Shown piece after piece: positions 33,417 through 42,022 of a stretch of DNA of 44,530 nucleotides. The translations under genes were made by a program, and so were the position numbers. Each line of letters starts with the position of its first letter. Positions within the stretch are counted from its first letter, which is position 1. The notes under the pieces were generated by a model. It was given only the letters and a program-made list of their open reading frames with translations, searched no databases and was not told the DNA's origin. Source of the stretch: an uncultured Clostridia bacterium. Its GTDB lineage: Bacteria; Bacillota; Clostridia; UMGS1883. The stretch is taken from positions 1 through 44,530 of the forward strand of contig CANPZO010000022.1 of the NCBI GenBank assembly GCA_947589005.1. The letters run 5' to 3'.

Positions 33417-34513
33417 CGGAAAAAACAAAATGGAGACGGTTCCTGTCCTCGCTGCGGGGCTATGTCACGTTTTTTCTGCTGATCGCCTTTATCATCACCT
33501 GCTGTATGGAGCTTTTCCTGCACGCGATGAGGAGCTCAATGGACATAACCTATACCGAACGCGGAATTCGTTTCGCGGCTATACTGACCTTTGCCAATGT
33601 TATCATTTTGAGCCTGCTGTTTACCGTGATAGACGGTCTGCGCCGCCGGTTCACGGTGGAGCGTCCGGTGCGGCGAATTGTGGAGGGCGCGGAAAAAATC
33701 ATGCGGGGCGATTTCTCCGCGCGAATAGAGCCGTTCCGCGGCATTGGGGGCGAGGACGGCTTTGACATTATCATCGGCTGCTTTAACCGCATGGCGGAGG
33801 AGCTTTCCGGCGTGGAGACTTTGCGGACGGATTTCATCGCCAACGTGTCCCACGAACTGAAAACGCCCCTCTCCGTCATGCAAAACTACGGAACCATGCT
33901 CCAAAATCCCGAGCTGACCGAAGCGCGGCGGATGGAATACGCCAAGGCGGTTACCGAGCAGTCCCGCCGCCTCGCCGACCTCATCACAAACATTCTAAAG
34001 CTGAACAGGCTGGAAAACCAACAGATTTATCCCGACGCGAAACGGTATAATCTCGGCGAGCAGCTTGCCGAGTGCCTTTTGAACTTCGAAAGCACCTGGG
34101 AGGAAAAGAACATCGACATTGAAACGGACCTTGAAGAAGAAGTGTTCGTGAAATCGGACGGCGAGCTTTTGGCCCTCGTCTGGAACAATCTCTTTTCCAA
34201 CGCCCTGAAATTCACGGAAAGCGGCGGCACGGTGTCCGTGACGCTCAGGTCTGAGGGGAATTACGCCGTGGTCAGAGTTTCCGACACCGGCTGCGGCATC
34301 TCGCCGGAGACCGGCAAACACATCTTTGAGAAATTCTATCAGGGCGACGCCTCCCACGCCGCCCAGGGCAACGGTCTGGGACTCGCCCTTGTCAAGCGGG
34401 TGGCGGACATCGTAGGCGGCGATATTTCCGTGGAAAGCGAGGTTGGCAAGGGCAGCGCGTTCATCGTAAAAATCAGGAGGGCGGCGAATGGAGAAATTCA
34501 AAAAAATCCTTAA
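33413..34513 (+). CDS. Sensor histidine kinase with a very short external loop
   Basis: 366 residues from GTG. Two membrane helices (about 17-37 and 54-76) leave only about 15 residues outside, so it is likely an intramembrane sensor needing a membrane partner. HAMP-like linker (RRIVEGAEKIMRGDF), HisKA with His147 in FIANVSHELKTPLS, and HATPase_c with the N box NNLFSNALKF, G1 DTGCGIS, F box IFEKFY and G2 GNGLGLALVKR. Complete. It overlaps the next membrane-protein gene by 26 bp. Confidence 0.94.
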   Translation: MTEKTKWRRFLSSLRGYVTFFLLIAFIITCCMELFLHAMRSSMDITYTERGIRFAAILTFANVIILSLLFTVIDGLRRRFTVERPVRRIVEGAEKIMRGDFSARIEPFRGIGGEDGFDIIIGCFNRMAEELSGVETLRTDFIANVSHELKTPLSVMQNYGTMLQNPELTEARRMEYAKAVTEQSRRLADLITNILKLNRLENQQIYPDAKRYNLGEQLAECLLNFESTWEEKNIDIETDLEEEVFVKSDGELLALVWNNLFSNALKFTESGGTVSVTLRSEGNYAVVRVSDTGCGISPETGKHIFEKFYQGDASHAAQGNGLGLALVKRVADIVGGDISVESEVGKGSAFIVKIRRAANGEIQKNP

Positions 34514-35402
34514 AAAGCTATTCTGTCTGCCCCCGCTTTGGACGGTTTTGGCGGCCATTTTCGGCTACGGACTTTTGATTGCGGCTGCGGCGTTCAATAT
34601 ACGGAGCCCCATCCTGAGATACGCCTCCTATCTGGCCTCGGCCTACGCGCTGACCGTTACAATCACGGGACTTGTACATATCCGCGCGGCAATCGGCGGC
34701 GTCAGAAAGTTCGCCGAGCAGCATCCGCTGATGAAAAAATTCCGCTCCACCGCCGTCGGCGAAAAATACATGACCGACGCGCGTTTCCGGGCGGGGGTCT
34801 CGCTGTATCAGGGCTTTTTCGTAAATCTTTTGTATATCGTCATGAAGCTGGTGTCGGGCGTCGCGTACCGCTCCGCGTGGTTTGTCGCGCTGGCGGTCTA
34901 CTACATACTGCTTGCCGTTATGCGTTTTCTGCTGGTACGGCGGCTGAACGCCCGGGACGCGGCGGCGGAGCTGCGCCGTTACCGGCTGTGCGGAATAATG
35001 CTTTTGTTCATGAATCAGGCCCTTGCCGGCATCGTCGTGTTTATGGTACGTCAGAACCGGGGCTTTGATTATCCGGGGCCGCTCATCTACGCCATGGCCG
35101 CTTATTCCTTTTACGCCGTCACCGTCGCCATCGTAAATATCGTAAAGACCCAAAAGCATAAAAGCCCCGTCCTTTCGGCGGCCAAGGCAATCAACCTTGT
35201 GGCGGCCATGGTTTCTATCCTCTCGCTTGAAACCGCGATGCTGGCCCGGTTCGGCGGCGGCGACGACCCGATGTTCCGAAGGGTCATGACCGGCGCCACG
35301 GGAGGCGCCGTCTGCACCGTTGTGATCGGCATGGCAATCTATATGATTTGGCGGGCAAACAGAAATTTGAAAAAGCTTAGAACTAACAATCCTCAAACAT
35401 AA
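34488..35402 (+). CDS. Polytopic membrane protein linked to the histidine kinase
   Basis: 304 residues with about eight membrane segments (near 15-36, 43-65, 108-125, 129-150, 165-183, 195-215, 231-250, 265-285). Basic loops such as RRLNARDAAAELRRYR suggest cytoplasmic sides. No transporter motif recognised. The gene starts inside the kinase gene (26-bp overlap), so it is made with the kinase; given the kinase's short loop, this protein may be the signal-sensing partner. That is inference. Confidence 0.82.
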   Translation: MEKFKKILKKLFCLPPLWTVLAAIFGYGLLIAAAAFNIRSPILRYASYLASAYALTVTITGLVHIRAAIGGVRKFAEQHPLMKKFRSTAVGEKYMTDARFRAGVSLYQGFFVNLLYIVMKLVSGVAYRSAWFVALAVYYILLAVMRFLLVRRLNARDAAAELRRYRLCGIMLLFMNQALAGIVVFMVRQNRGFDYPGPLIYAMAAYSFYAVTVAIVNIVKTQKHKSPVLSAAKAINLVAAMVSILSLETAMLARFGGGDDPMFRRVMTGATGGAVCTVVIGMAIYMIWRANRNLKKLRTNNPQT

Positions 35403-35455
35403 TTCGAATGTCTCGCAAACGGTTGTCCTTTGCAATCCCGAAAGGAGTAAATATC

Positions 35456-35839
35456 ATGGAAGAAAATAACAAAACCTTCACCTACACCTATTCCGCGAAG
35501 GAACAGGAGGAAATCAAAAAAATCCGCGACAAATACGCCCCCCGGACGGAGGAGGAAAGCTCCATGGAGCGGCTTCGCCGTCTGGACGAGAGCGCCACAA
35601 GGGGGGCGGCCGCCGTTTCGCTGATCGTCGGAATTATCAGCGCGCTGCTGCTGGGCGTGGGAATGTGCTGCGCGATGGTACCCGGCTGGGAAGCGTATTT
35701 CATTCCCGGCATCGCAATCGGCATCGTCGGCATCATCGGCGTGATATCCGCCTATCCGATTTATACTCGCATGGTAAAGCGTAAGAGAGCGAAGCTGGCG
35801 CCGGTGATACTGAAGCTGTCGGATGAGCTGATGAAGTAA
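35456..35839 (+). CDS. Two-TM protein with a GxGMC unit
   Basis: 127 residues. A cytoplasmic N-terminal helix (TYTYSAKEQEEIKKIRDKYA, then SMERLRRLDES) precedes two membrane helices (about 52-73 and 80-101), with the motif LLGVGMCCAMVPGW between, then a basic tail (RMVKRKRAK). Relatives are often labelled dihydropteridine reductase in databases, but no enzyme fold is visible. ATG 35456 has an ideal GAAAGGAG site; a longer in-frame start at 35408 would cover that site. Same two-helix unit as the protein at 31949, on the other side of the two-component genes. Confidence 0.82.
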   Translation: MEENNKTFTYTYSAKEQEEIKKIRDKYAPRTEEESSMERLRRLDESATRGAAAVSLIVGIISALLLGVGMCCAMVPGWEAYFIPGIAIGIVGIIGVISAYPIYTRMVKRKRAKLAPVILKLSDELMK

Positions 35840-35965
35840 ACGGCAGGCGGCTTGGACAATATGTCACAAAATATAATATATATATATCACTTTTTTCCAT
35901 AGAAAACCTCCAAATTAATATTAGAATTAATATATAGACCACTGAAACGGGAGGTTGACGAATAT

Positions 35966-38900
35966 ATGAAAAAAGTTTTATCATTCTTTTTGGCGGCGGC
36001 AATGACGCTGGCCCTTGTGCCCGCAATGACCGTCGCGGCGGCCAATGTGCCCACCCTTACGGTGGACATGACGGCCAAGACCGGCCCCATGCGTCACGGC
36101 AGCGCGGGCTTCCTCTACGGTCTGGGCAGTCACGGCACCCCTAACGCCAATACCCTGACGCCGCTTAAACCGGGCACCGCCGTGCAGAAGGCCCCCGACG
36201 GCCTCCAGCACCCCACCGGCGACGTGCTTGACGTGGCCGAGACCTTTATCGAGGCCGGCGGCGAGCAGGTGCAGATTTACCTTCAGGACATCTTCGCCCT
36301 GTGGGACTATGAATATACAACCATTGACGACTATCTGGAAAGAATTAAGGAAATGGTTCCGAAAATCGTCGAGCTTCGGGAGAGCAGGACGGACTTCGAC
36401 GGAAAGTTCGTGTACGTTCCATACAACGAGCCGGACGGCATATGGTTCCAGAATGTGAACAACGACACCAATGTACAGAACAGGCTGAACGAATACTGGA
36501 AAAAAGCCTACGACCTTATCCGTGAGCTTGACCCGGAGGCCCTGATAGGCGGCATAAGCTTCGCCACATACCAGTACGACGCCATGGACCGGTGGCTCCG
36601 CTTCTGCGCGGCGAACGGCTGCGAGCCGGACTACATAACCTGGCACGAGCTTCAAAACGACAAGCTCAGCAGCTTCACCGACCACCTGAACCACTACCGC
36701 TGGGTGGAAAAGGACGTGGGCATGGATCCGAGGGAGATAATAATCAACGAGTACGCTCCCCAGGACCACTGCGCCGTGCCGGGCAAGCTGGTGAACTGGA
36801 TAGCCCTGTTTGAGGAAAACAAGGTCAGCGGCTGTCTGCCCTACTGGCACAACGCCGGCAACCTTGACGATATAGCCGCCGACAACAACGAGCCCAACGG
36901 CGCGTGGTGGCTGTACAAGTGGTACGGCGACATGAGCGGCGAGACCCTGAAGCTCACCACCTCCACCGCCCGCGACAGGCTTTACGGGCTGGCATCTATC
37001 GACGACAACAAAAAGAGTGCAAATGTTATCTTCGGCGGAGTGGACGGCACATCCGACATAGTGCTTGAAAACATTGACAAAACCGAGGCTTTTGCCGGCG
37101 CGGAAAAGGTCAATATCAAAATCGAGGCCACATATTTTTCCGCGTTCCACGGCGTTGCGGCGGAGCCCACCGTCATTCGCACGGGCACCTACGCCGTCGA
37201 GGGCGGCAGGGTCACCGTTGAATTGGACGGCATGGAGGCTTCGGCGGCCTACAACATAACCGTCACCGCCGCGGGGGAGGACGACGTGCCCGGCACGGTA
37301 TACCGCGGCCCGTGGCGCATGACCTGGGAGGCGGAGGACGCCGTCCTCACCGGAAAGGCCCATTCCACCGGCGACCCTTGGACCTACGCCAAGTCCGGCG
37401 GCTCACGGGTCACCGAAATCGAGGGCAGCGGCGACGGCGTGGACTTTACCGTTTCAGTTCCACAGACCGGCTATTACAGGGCGGACCTCATATACGGGAA
37501 CGGTGTGGGGCTGAACACCTCGGACCCGTCCAGCAACAACCCCGTGACCGTGACGCTTACCCGGTCCGTTGACGGAGAGGAAGACGCGCTTCCCCTCGAA
37601 AACACCCTTCGCGAGCAAATGACCGGAATGTACACCGACTACATCGAGCTTGACGCCGGAGAGCACACGGTTTCCTACCGAGGCACTGGTCAGGCGGCCT
37701 CCATCGACTGCCTGAGCCTGACCTATGCCGGCGGCGAAATCCCCGAGTTCGACAGCATATATGAGGCCGAGCTGGGCGACTTCAACACCCTCCTCGACAA
37801 CGAGACCACTACCGTCACCACCGAAAGCTCCATTGCGGGCTACAGCGCCTCCGGCTATGTCACCGGCCTCGACGAAGTGAGCGTCGAGCAGGGCGGCGGC
37901 GTGCGCTTCACCGTGGTCGTCCCCGACAACGGCCTGTACAACGTGACCCTCCGCTACGCGGCGGACACCGATACGGCGGCAAGACTCTACCTTGACAACA
38001 CCGCCCTGACCCTTGACAATCTGCTGACCGAAGCGGAGCTTCCGGCAAGCGCGGACTTTGCCTCCTCAAGCGTGACGGTGTTCCTCCAGAAAGGCATAAA
38101 TATACTCGACGTTGACACCGAGGGGGCGGCGGCCCTCGACTATATACGGGTTCGCGCGTCCGACGACGGGGCGGCCGACGTAATAGAGGCCGAGGACGGC
38201 ATCCTCACCGGCGGCGCCGCCGTCTCGAGCGAATACGCCCACGGCGGCGGCTACGTGGCCGATATAAAGGCCGCGCAGACCTACGAAAACCTTCGCGGCG
38301 ACTTCACCGTCACCGGCATGAACGACGGCCTGATGAGCTATGAGAGCTCCGCTCAGGCGCAGCTCATTTACGCGGACTACGACGGCGGAAAGCTGACCGC
38401 GGTGAAGCGGGTTCCCTTGCCCGAGGGCGAGGCGGCCCAAAAGCTGGAGACCGGCCACGACAAAATATTCGTATGGCTCGGCCTGAGCGACATAACGCCC
38501 CTTGTCAAATTTGATGACAAGGCCGAGGGCGGCAGCCTTGAAATAAAGGCGGACGTCCCCGAGGCTGGGGTATATAAAATGGTGATGCGCTACTCCAACA
38601 GCGAGCTGTTCGGCGCGCACAGCTACAACGCCCAGATAGTTGACCGCTACGCCAGCTACAGCGTTAACGGCGGCGAGGCCGAAAGAGTTTACTTCAAAAA
38701 CACCTACAGCGACGAAAACTGGCGCACGGTGACCGTCCCCGTTACCCTTGAAGCCGGCGAAAACACCGTTAAATTCTTCAACGACAACTGGCGCATAGTG
38801 CGCTGCGGCGTGCTCAAGCCCGGCGCCAGCGCCCATCTCCCCGAAAATATAGACTATCAGACCCTTGTCAACTACGCTCCCAACCTTGACAGCTTCGAGT

Positions 38901-40483
38901 TCTATCCCTCCGTGCTCGGCGCGTCTCAGGCGGAGGAAAAGTTCAAGGTCAGCGTTATGGCCACCGAGGGCGGCATTGTTTCCATAGACAAGACCTCCGC
39001 CGCCTATGGGGAAACGGTCACGGTCACCATTGAGCCCGACTACCTTGGGGGCGGATATTCCGTCACCGTCAACGGCGAGGATGCCACGGCTCAGGCCGCG
39101 GACGGCGTCCTCAAGCTTGAAATAACCGAAAACACCGATATACGGGTGGCGTTTGCCACTCCCGAAAACGGCGACGACTATATCCTCAACAACTCCTTCG
39201 GCACCGGCAACCTGACCGGCTGGCTCGGGGAAAACGTGGCCGTCGAGGGCGTCGAGGGCTCATATAGGGCCGTGCTCGGTCAGGGCGGCAGCCTGAGCCA
39301 GACTATCGCCGGCGCCGCGCCCGGATACTATACCCTCACATTTAAGGCCGACGGCGAGGGCAGGGTAAGCTTCGGCGCTTCCGAGGCCGACATAAGCGGC
39401 GACGTCTCCGTCACCACCTACGCCGCCGGAGATACGGAGCTGAAAATCACCGGCAGCGGCCTCACCGTTGACGAGTTCAAAATCGAAAGCTTCCTGCCCG
39501 TCGATACGGAGCTGCTGTATTTTGTGGACTGCGGCGACCGTGACACCTCCACCCTTTCCGCAGGCGATATGCTGGGGCTCAACAACTCCTCCACCGAGCA
39601 GTTCTACGCCGCCGACCCGGTAACGGGCAAGATGTGGGGCGTTGACGATGTATATACGGCCAACGCCAGCTATCCCGACCTCCTTACCGGCAAGGACACC
39701 TGGCCCTATGAGCAGGGCGGCGCGGACGACGGCTGCTCCAAGGCGGTTTCATACCGCTACGCCAAGGACCAGGTGGACCACGTGGGGCCGGGCGTGACCT
39801 ACAAATTTGAGCTGGAGGACGGCGTTTACACCTTTGAGACGGGCTTCTACTGCGCCTGGGGCAAAACCCCCAACCGAAAATCCAGCCTGAAAATCAACGG
39901 CAGTACGGTGGCCTCGGGGATACTTCCCTCCACCGACGCAAGCAACCCCCTTGTGATATCGAGCACCGTCACCGTCACCGGCGGCACGGCCACCCTAAAT
40001 CTAAACCTTGACAGCGACGGCGCCGGCGGCCCGATGATAAGCTGGATAAAGATATACGAGTTCCCCTATGAAAGGATAGACACGGCCGGCATGACCATCA
40101 CCGGCACCGACCCATGGAGCGACCAGTGGAATCCGCAGAAGGACTTTGCTCCCAACGCCTTTGACGGCAATGAGGACACCTTCTTCGACGGACTTCAGGG
40201 CGGCTGGGTACAGATAGATTTGGGGACGGAAAGAGACATCGCCGCCATAGGCTATGTCCCCAGAAGCGCCTATCCCGAAAGGATGAGGAACGGCGTATTT
40301 GAGGTATCCAAGGACGGCGGCACATGGACCGCGCTTTATAAGGTAACTTCCGCCCCCTCCGCCGGCAATGAGACAAAGGTGACGGCCGGCCGCTTCCTCA
40401 CCGAGGAAAACGGTTGGAGATACCTGAGATACAGGAACGACTCCGACTACTGCAACGTGGCGGAAATCTATATATACGAATAG
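35966..40483 (+). CDS. Large secreted glycoside hydrolase-like protein with multiple CBMs
   Basis: 1505 residues. Signal peptide 1-25. Residues about 28-330 form a clan GH-A-like TIM barrel with NEP at 154-156 (Glu155, likely acid/base) and Glu262 in IINEYAP (likely nucleophile); GH39 is the closest family I can suggest by eye. Then a linker beta domain (about 350-440), CBM35/CBM6-like modules starting WEAEDAVLTG (about 449-590), YEAELGDFN (591-731) and IEAEDGILTG (735-950), the last interrupted by an inserted domain (about 774-851). Then a bacterial-repeat domain (992-1067), two more beta domains (1070-1175, 1184-1368) and an F5/8 type C domain (1373-1505, WVQIDLGTERDIAAIGYVPR). No anchor. 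Probably degrades a branched glycan outside the cell. GGGAGG site; monocistronic. Confidence 0.88.
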   Translation: MKKVLSFFLAAAMTLALVPAMTVAAANVPTLTVDMTAKTGPMRHGSAGFLYGLGSHGTPNANTLTPLKPGTAVQKAPDGLQHPTGDVLDVAETFIEAGGEQVQIYLQDIFALWDYEYTTIDDYLERIKEMVPKIVELRESRTDFDGKFVYVPYNEPDGIWFQNVNNDTNVQNRLNEYWKKAYDLIRELDPEALIGGISFATYQYDAMDRWLRFCAANGCEPDYITWHELQNDKLSSFTDHLNHYRWVEKDVGMDPREIIINEYAPQDHCAVPGKLVNWIALFEENKVSGCLPYWHNAGNLDDIAADNNEPNGAWWLYKWYGDMSGETLKLTTSTARDRLYGLASIDDNKKSANVIFGGVDGTSDIVLENIDKTEAFAGAEKVNIKIEATYFSAFHGVAAEPTVIRTGTYAVEGGRVTVELDGMEASAAYNITVTAAGEDDVPGTVYRGPWRMTWEAEDAVLTGKAHSTGDPWTYAKSGGSRVTEIEGSGDGVDFTVSVPQTGYYRADLIYGNGVGLNTSDPSSNNPVTVTLTRSVDGEEDALPLENTLREQMTGMYTDYIELDAGEHTVSYRGTGQAASIDCLSLTYAGGEIPEFDSIYEAELGDFNTLLDNETTTVTTESSIAGYSASGYVTGLDEVSVEQGGGVRFTVVVPDNGLYNVTLRYAADTDTAARLYLDNTALTLDNLLTEAELPASADFASSSVTVFLQKGINILDVDTEGAAALDYIRVRASDDGAADVIEAEDGILTGGAAVSSEYAHGGGYVADIKAAQTYENLRGDFTVTGMNDGLMSYESSAQAQLIYADYDGGKLTAVKRVPLPEGEAAQKLETGHDKIFVWLGLSDITPLVKFDDKAEGGSLEIKADVPEAGVYKMVMRYSNSELFGAHSYNAQIVDRYASYSVNGGEAERVYFKNTYSDENWRTVTVPVTLEAGENTVKFFNDNWRIVRCGVLKPGASAHLPENIDYQTLVNYAPNLDSFEFYPSVLGASQAEEKFKVSVMATEGGIVSIDKTSAAYGETVTVTIEPDYLGGGYSVTVNGEDATAQAADGVLKLEITENTDIRVAFATPENGDDYILNNSFGTGNLTGWLGENVAVEGVEGSYRAVLGQGGSLSQTIAGAAPGYYTLTFKADGEGRVSFGASEADISGDVSVTTYAAGDTELKITGSGLTVDEFKIESFLPVDTELLYFVDCGDRDTSTLSAGDMLGLNNSSTEQFYAADPVTGKMWGVDDVYTANASYPDLLTGKDTWPYEQGGADDGCSKAVSYRYAKDQVDHVGPGVTYKFELEDGVYTFETGFYCAWGKTPNRKSSLKINGSTVASGILPSTDASNPLVISSTVTVTGGTATLNLNLDSDGAGGPMISWIKIYEFPYERIDTAGMTITGTDPWSDQWNPQKDFAPNAFDGNEDTFFDGLQGGWVQIDLGTERDIAAIGYVPRSAYPERMRNGVFEVSKDGGTWTALYKVTSAPSAGNETKVTAGRFLTEENGWRYLRYRNDSDYCNVAEIYIYE

Positions 40484-40518
40484 GCGGCAAAAGTGGAAGT
40501 AAAAAAGCCGCGTATACG

Positions 40519-40556
40519 GCGTCGAGGCAAAGCCTGTCTTTGCTTCGACGCTTTTT
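40519..40556 (+). terminator. Terminator of the glycoside hydrolase gene
   Basis: GCGTCGAGGCAAAG and CTTTGCTTCGACGC form a 14-bp stem (one G-T pair) with a CCTGT loop and a TTTTT tail. Confidence 0.92.
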
Positions 40557-40574
40557 CCTGCGGTGAAAAAATCC

Positions 40575-40603
40575 TTGACAAGCAATTCGATTTATAGTAA
40601 AAT
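40575..40603 (+). promoter_or_regulatory. Promoter of the YD-repeat gene
   Basis: TTGACA (40575-40580), 17-bp spacer, TAAAAT (40598-40603), with GAGGGA before the GTG at 40635. Confidence 0.85.
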
Positions 40604-40634
40604 AATATTATAAAAAAGTGAAAAGAGGGATAAT

Positions 40635-41963
40635 GTGGAAAATAAAACAAAATTATGTCCCGTCTGCGGTGAGCCGCTGAACGACGGGACCAAATTCTGC
40701 GGCAAGTGCGGCTTTGAGCTTGGCACGACGGAACCCGAGCCCCGGCCGGAGACGGCCCCCGTGTCTCCCGCGCAGACGCCCGCCGCGCAGTCCGCGCCCG
40801 AGCCTCAAAAGAAGAAATCTCGGGCCGTGCCTGTAATTATCGCGGTCGTTGTTATAGCGGCGCTGCTGGCGGCAGCGGCAGCGGCGACGTATTTCGTTTT
40901 CTTAAAAAAGCCCGCCGAAGGCGGCGAAAAGACCGCGAATGAAAAGACCTCGCAGACGGACGGCAAGGTCGCCGGCGAGAAAGGAAAAAAGGGAGAGGAA
41001 CAGCCGGAAGAGTATATACAGGTCGAAAGATATACCACTGACCTGCCGAACGGCGAGAAGCGCCTTTTATATAAGCGTGAGCGCCTAAGCGCGGATTCTG
41101 ACCGTGAAACATCCTATTATTCATATAACGCTTTCTGTAACGGTGAAATTGGCTCATCATGTATCAACGAATACGACGGCGACGGGAATATTACGAAGGA
41201 GACACATTATGACGGCGACGGCAGTGTCGAATGGGCTGATGAATACGAATATGACAACTACGGAAACGAAACAAAGCATACAAGGTATGACACCGACGGC
41301 AGCGTTAGATGGGCTTACGAATGCGAATACGACAGCAACGGAAATGCCATAAAAAGGATTGACTATGCCGCCGACGGCAGCGTAGAATCAACCACGGAAT
41401 ATGAATACGACGGCGACGGAAATACAACAAAGATAATTGAATATGCCGCCGATGGCAGCGTAGACTCGACCACGGAATACGAATACGACGGCGACGGGAA
41501 TAGAATAAAGGGAATAACCCGCGATGCGGAAGGTAACATCACTCCGGCCTGCGAAACCGAATACGACAACGACGGGAATAAAACAAAGACAATTCAATAC
41601 CGCGACGGGAATGTCCATGGGACCTACGAATATGACAGCGACGGGAATATGACAAAGTGGACAAGTTACGACGACGACGGAAATATCTATATGACCGTTG
41701 AACGCGACAGCGACGGAAACGATACAAAGCATACAAGGTACGACACCGATGGTAGCATCCTATGGTTCGCGGAATACGAATACGACGGCGACGGAAATAC
41801 AACAAAGGATACAAGTTTCGCCGCCGACGGCAGTGTCAGTGGGACAACAGAGTATAAATACGACGGCCACGGCAATTTAATCAGAGAGACCCGTACCTAC
41901 AGCTACGGCTCCTCAACAACCGAATACGTATACATGACCCGCAGCGAATTTTTCGGGGAATAA
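40635..41963 (+). CDS. Zinc-ribbon, single-TM, YD-repeat protein
   Basis: 442 residues from GTG. An N-terminal zinc ribbon (Cys8, Cys11, Cys22, Cys25) is followed by a Pro/Glu-rich linker (31-60), one membrane helix (about 65-90), a Lys/Glu-rich stretch, and about nine RHS/YD-like repeats (about 175-430) of about 22 residues: pattern YDxDGN.TK, then Y..DGS and YEYD. The ribbon should face the cytoplasm and the repeats the outside. The DNA repeats are also strong (GACGGCGACGGAAAT and variants). Not a full RHS toxin: no toxin domain or core-closing motif. Function unknown; single repeats suggest sugar or wall binding. Confidence 0.82.
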   Translation: MENKTKLCPVCGEPLNDGTKFCGKCGFELGTTEPEPRPETAPVSPAQTPAAQSAPEPQKKKSRAVPVIIAVVVIAALLAAAAAATYFVFLKKPAEGGEKTANEKTSQTDGKVAGEKGKKGEEQPEEYIQVERYTTDLPNGEKRLLYKRERLSADSDRETSYYSYNAFCNGEIGSSCINEYDGDGNITKETHYDGDGSVEWADEYEYDNYGNETKHTRYDTDGSVRWAYECEYDSNGNAIKRIDYAADGSVESTTEYEYDGDGNTTKIIEYAADGSVDSTTEYEYDGDGNRIKGITRDAEGNITPACETEYDNDGNKTKTIQYRDGNVHGTYEYDSDGNMTKWTSYDDDGNIYMTVERDSDGNDTKHTRYDTDGSILWFAEYEYDGDGNTTKDTSFAADGSVSGTTEYKYDGHGNLIRETRTYSYGSSTTEYVYMTRSEFFGE

Positions 41964-41968
41964 ACGCA

Positions 41969-41995
41969 AAAGGGACGGCGAGGCCGTCCCTTTTT
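41969..41995. terminator. Bidirectional terminator between the YD-repeat gene and nadE
   Basis: AAAAGGGACGGC-GAG-GCCGTCCCTTTT, a perfect 12-bp stem with a 3-nt loop, A and T runs at both ends, between convergent genes. Confidence 0.93.
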
Positions 41996-42022
41996 ACGTG
42001 CGGTTTACTTGCGGTTTTTATA

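Noticed and set aside
41160..41900. Periodic DNA repeats as a possible CRISPR array
   Set aside because: The period is about 66 bp, in frame, without unique spacers, and encodes YD repeats.
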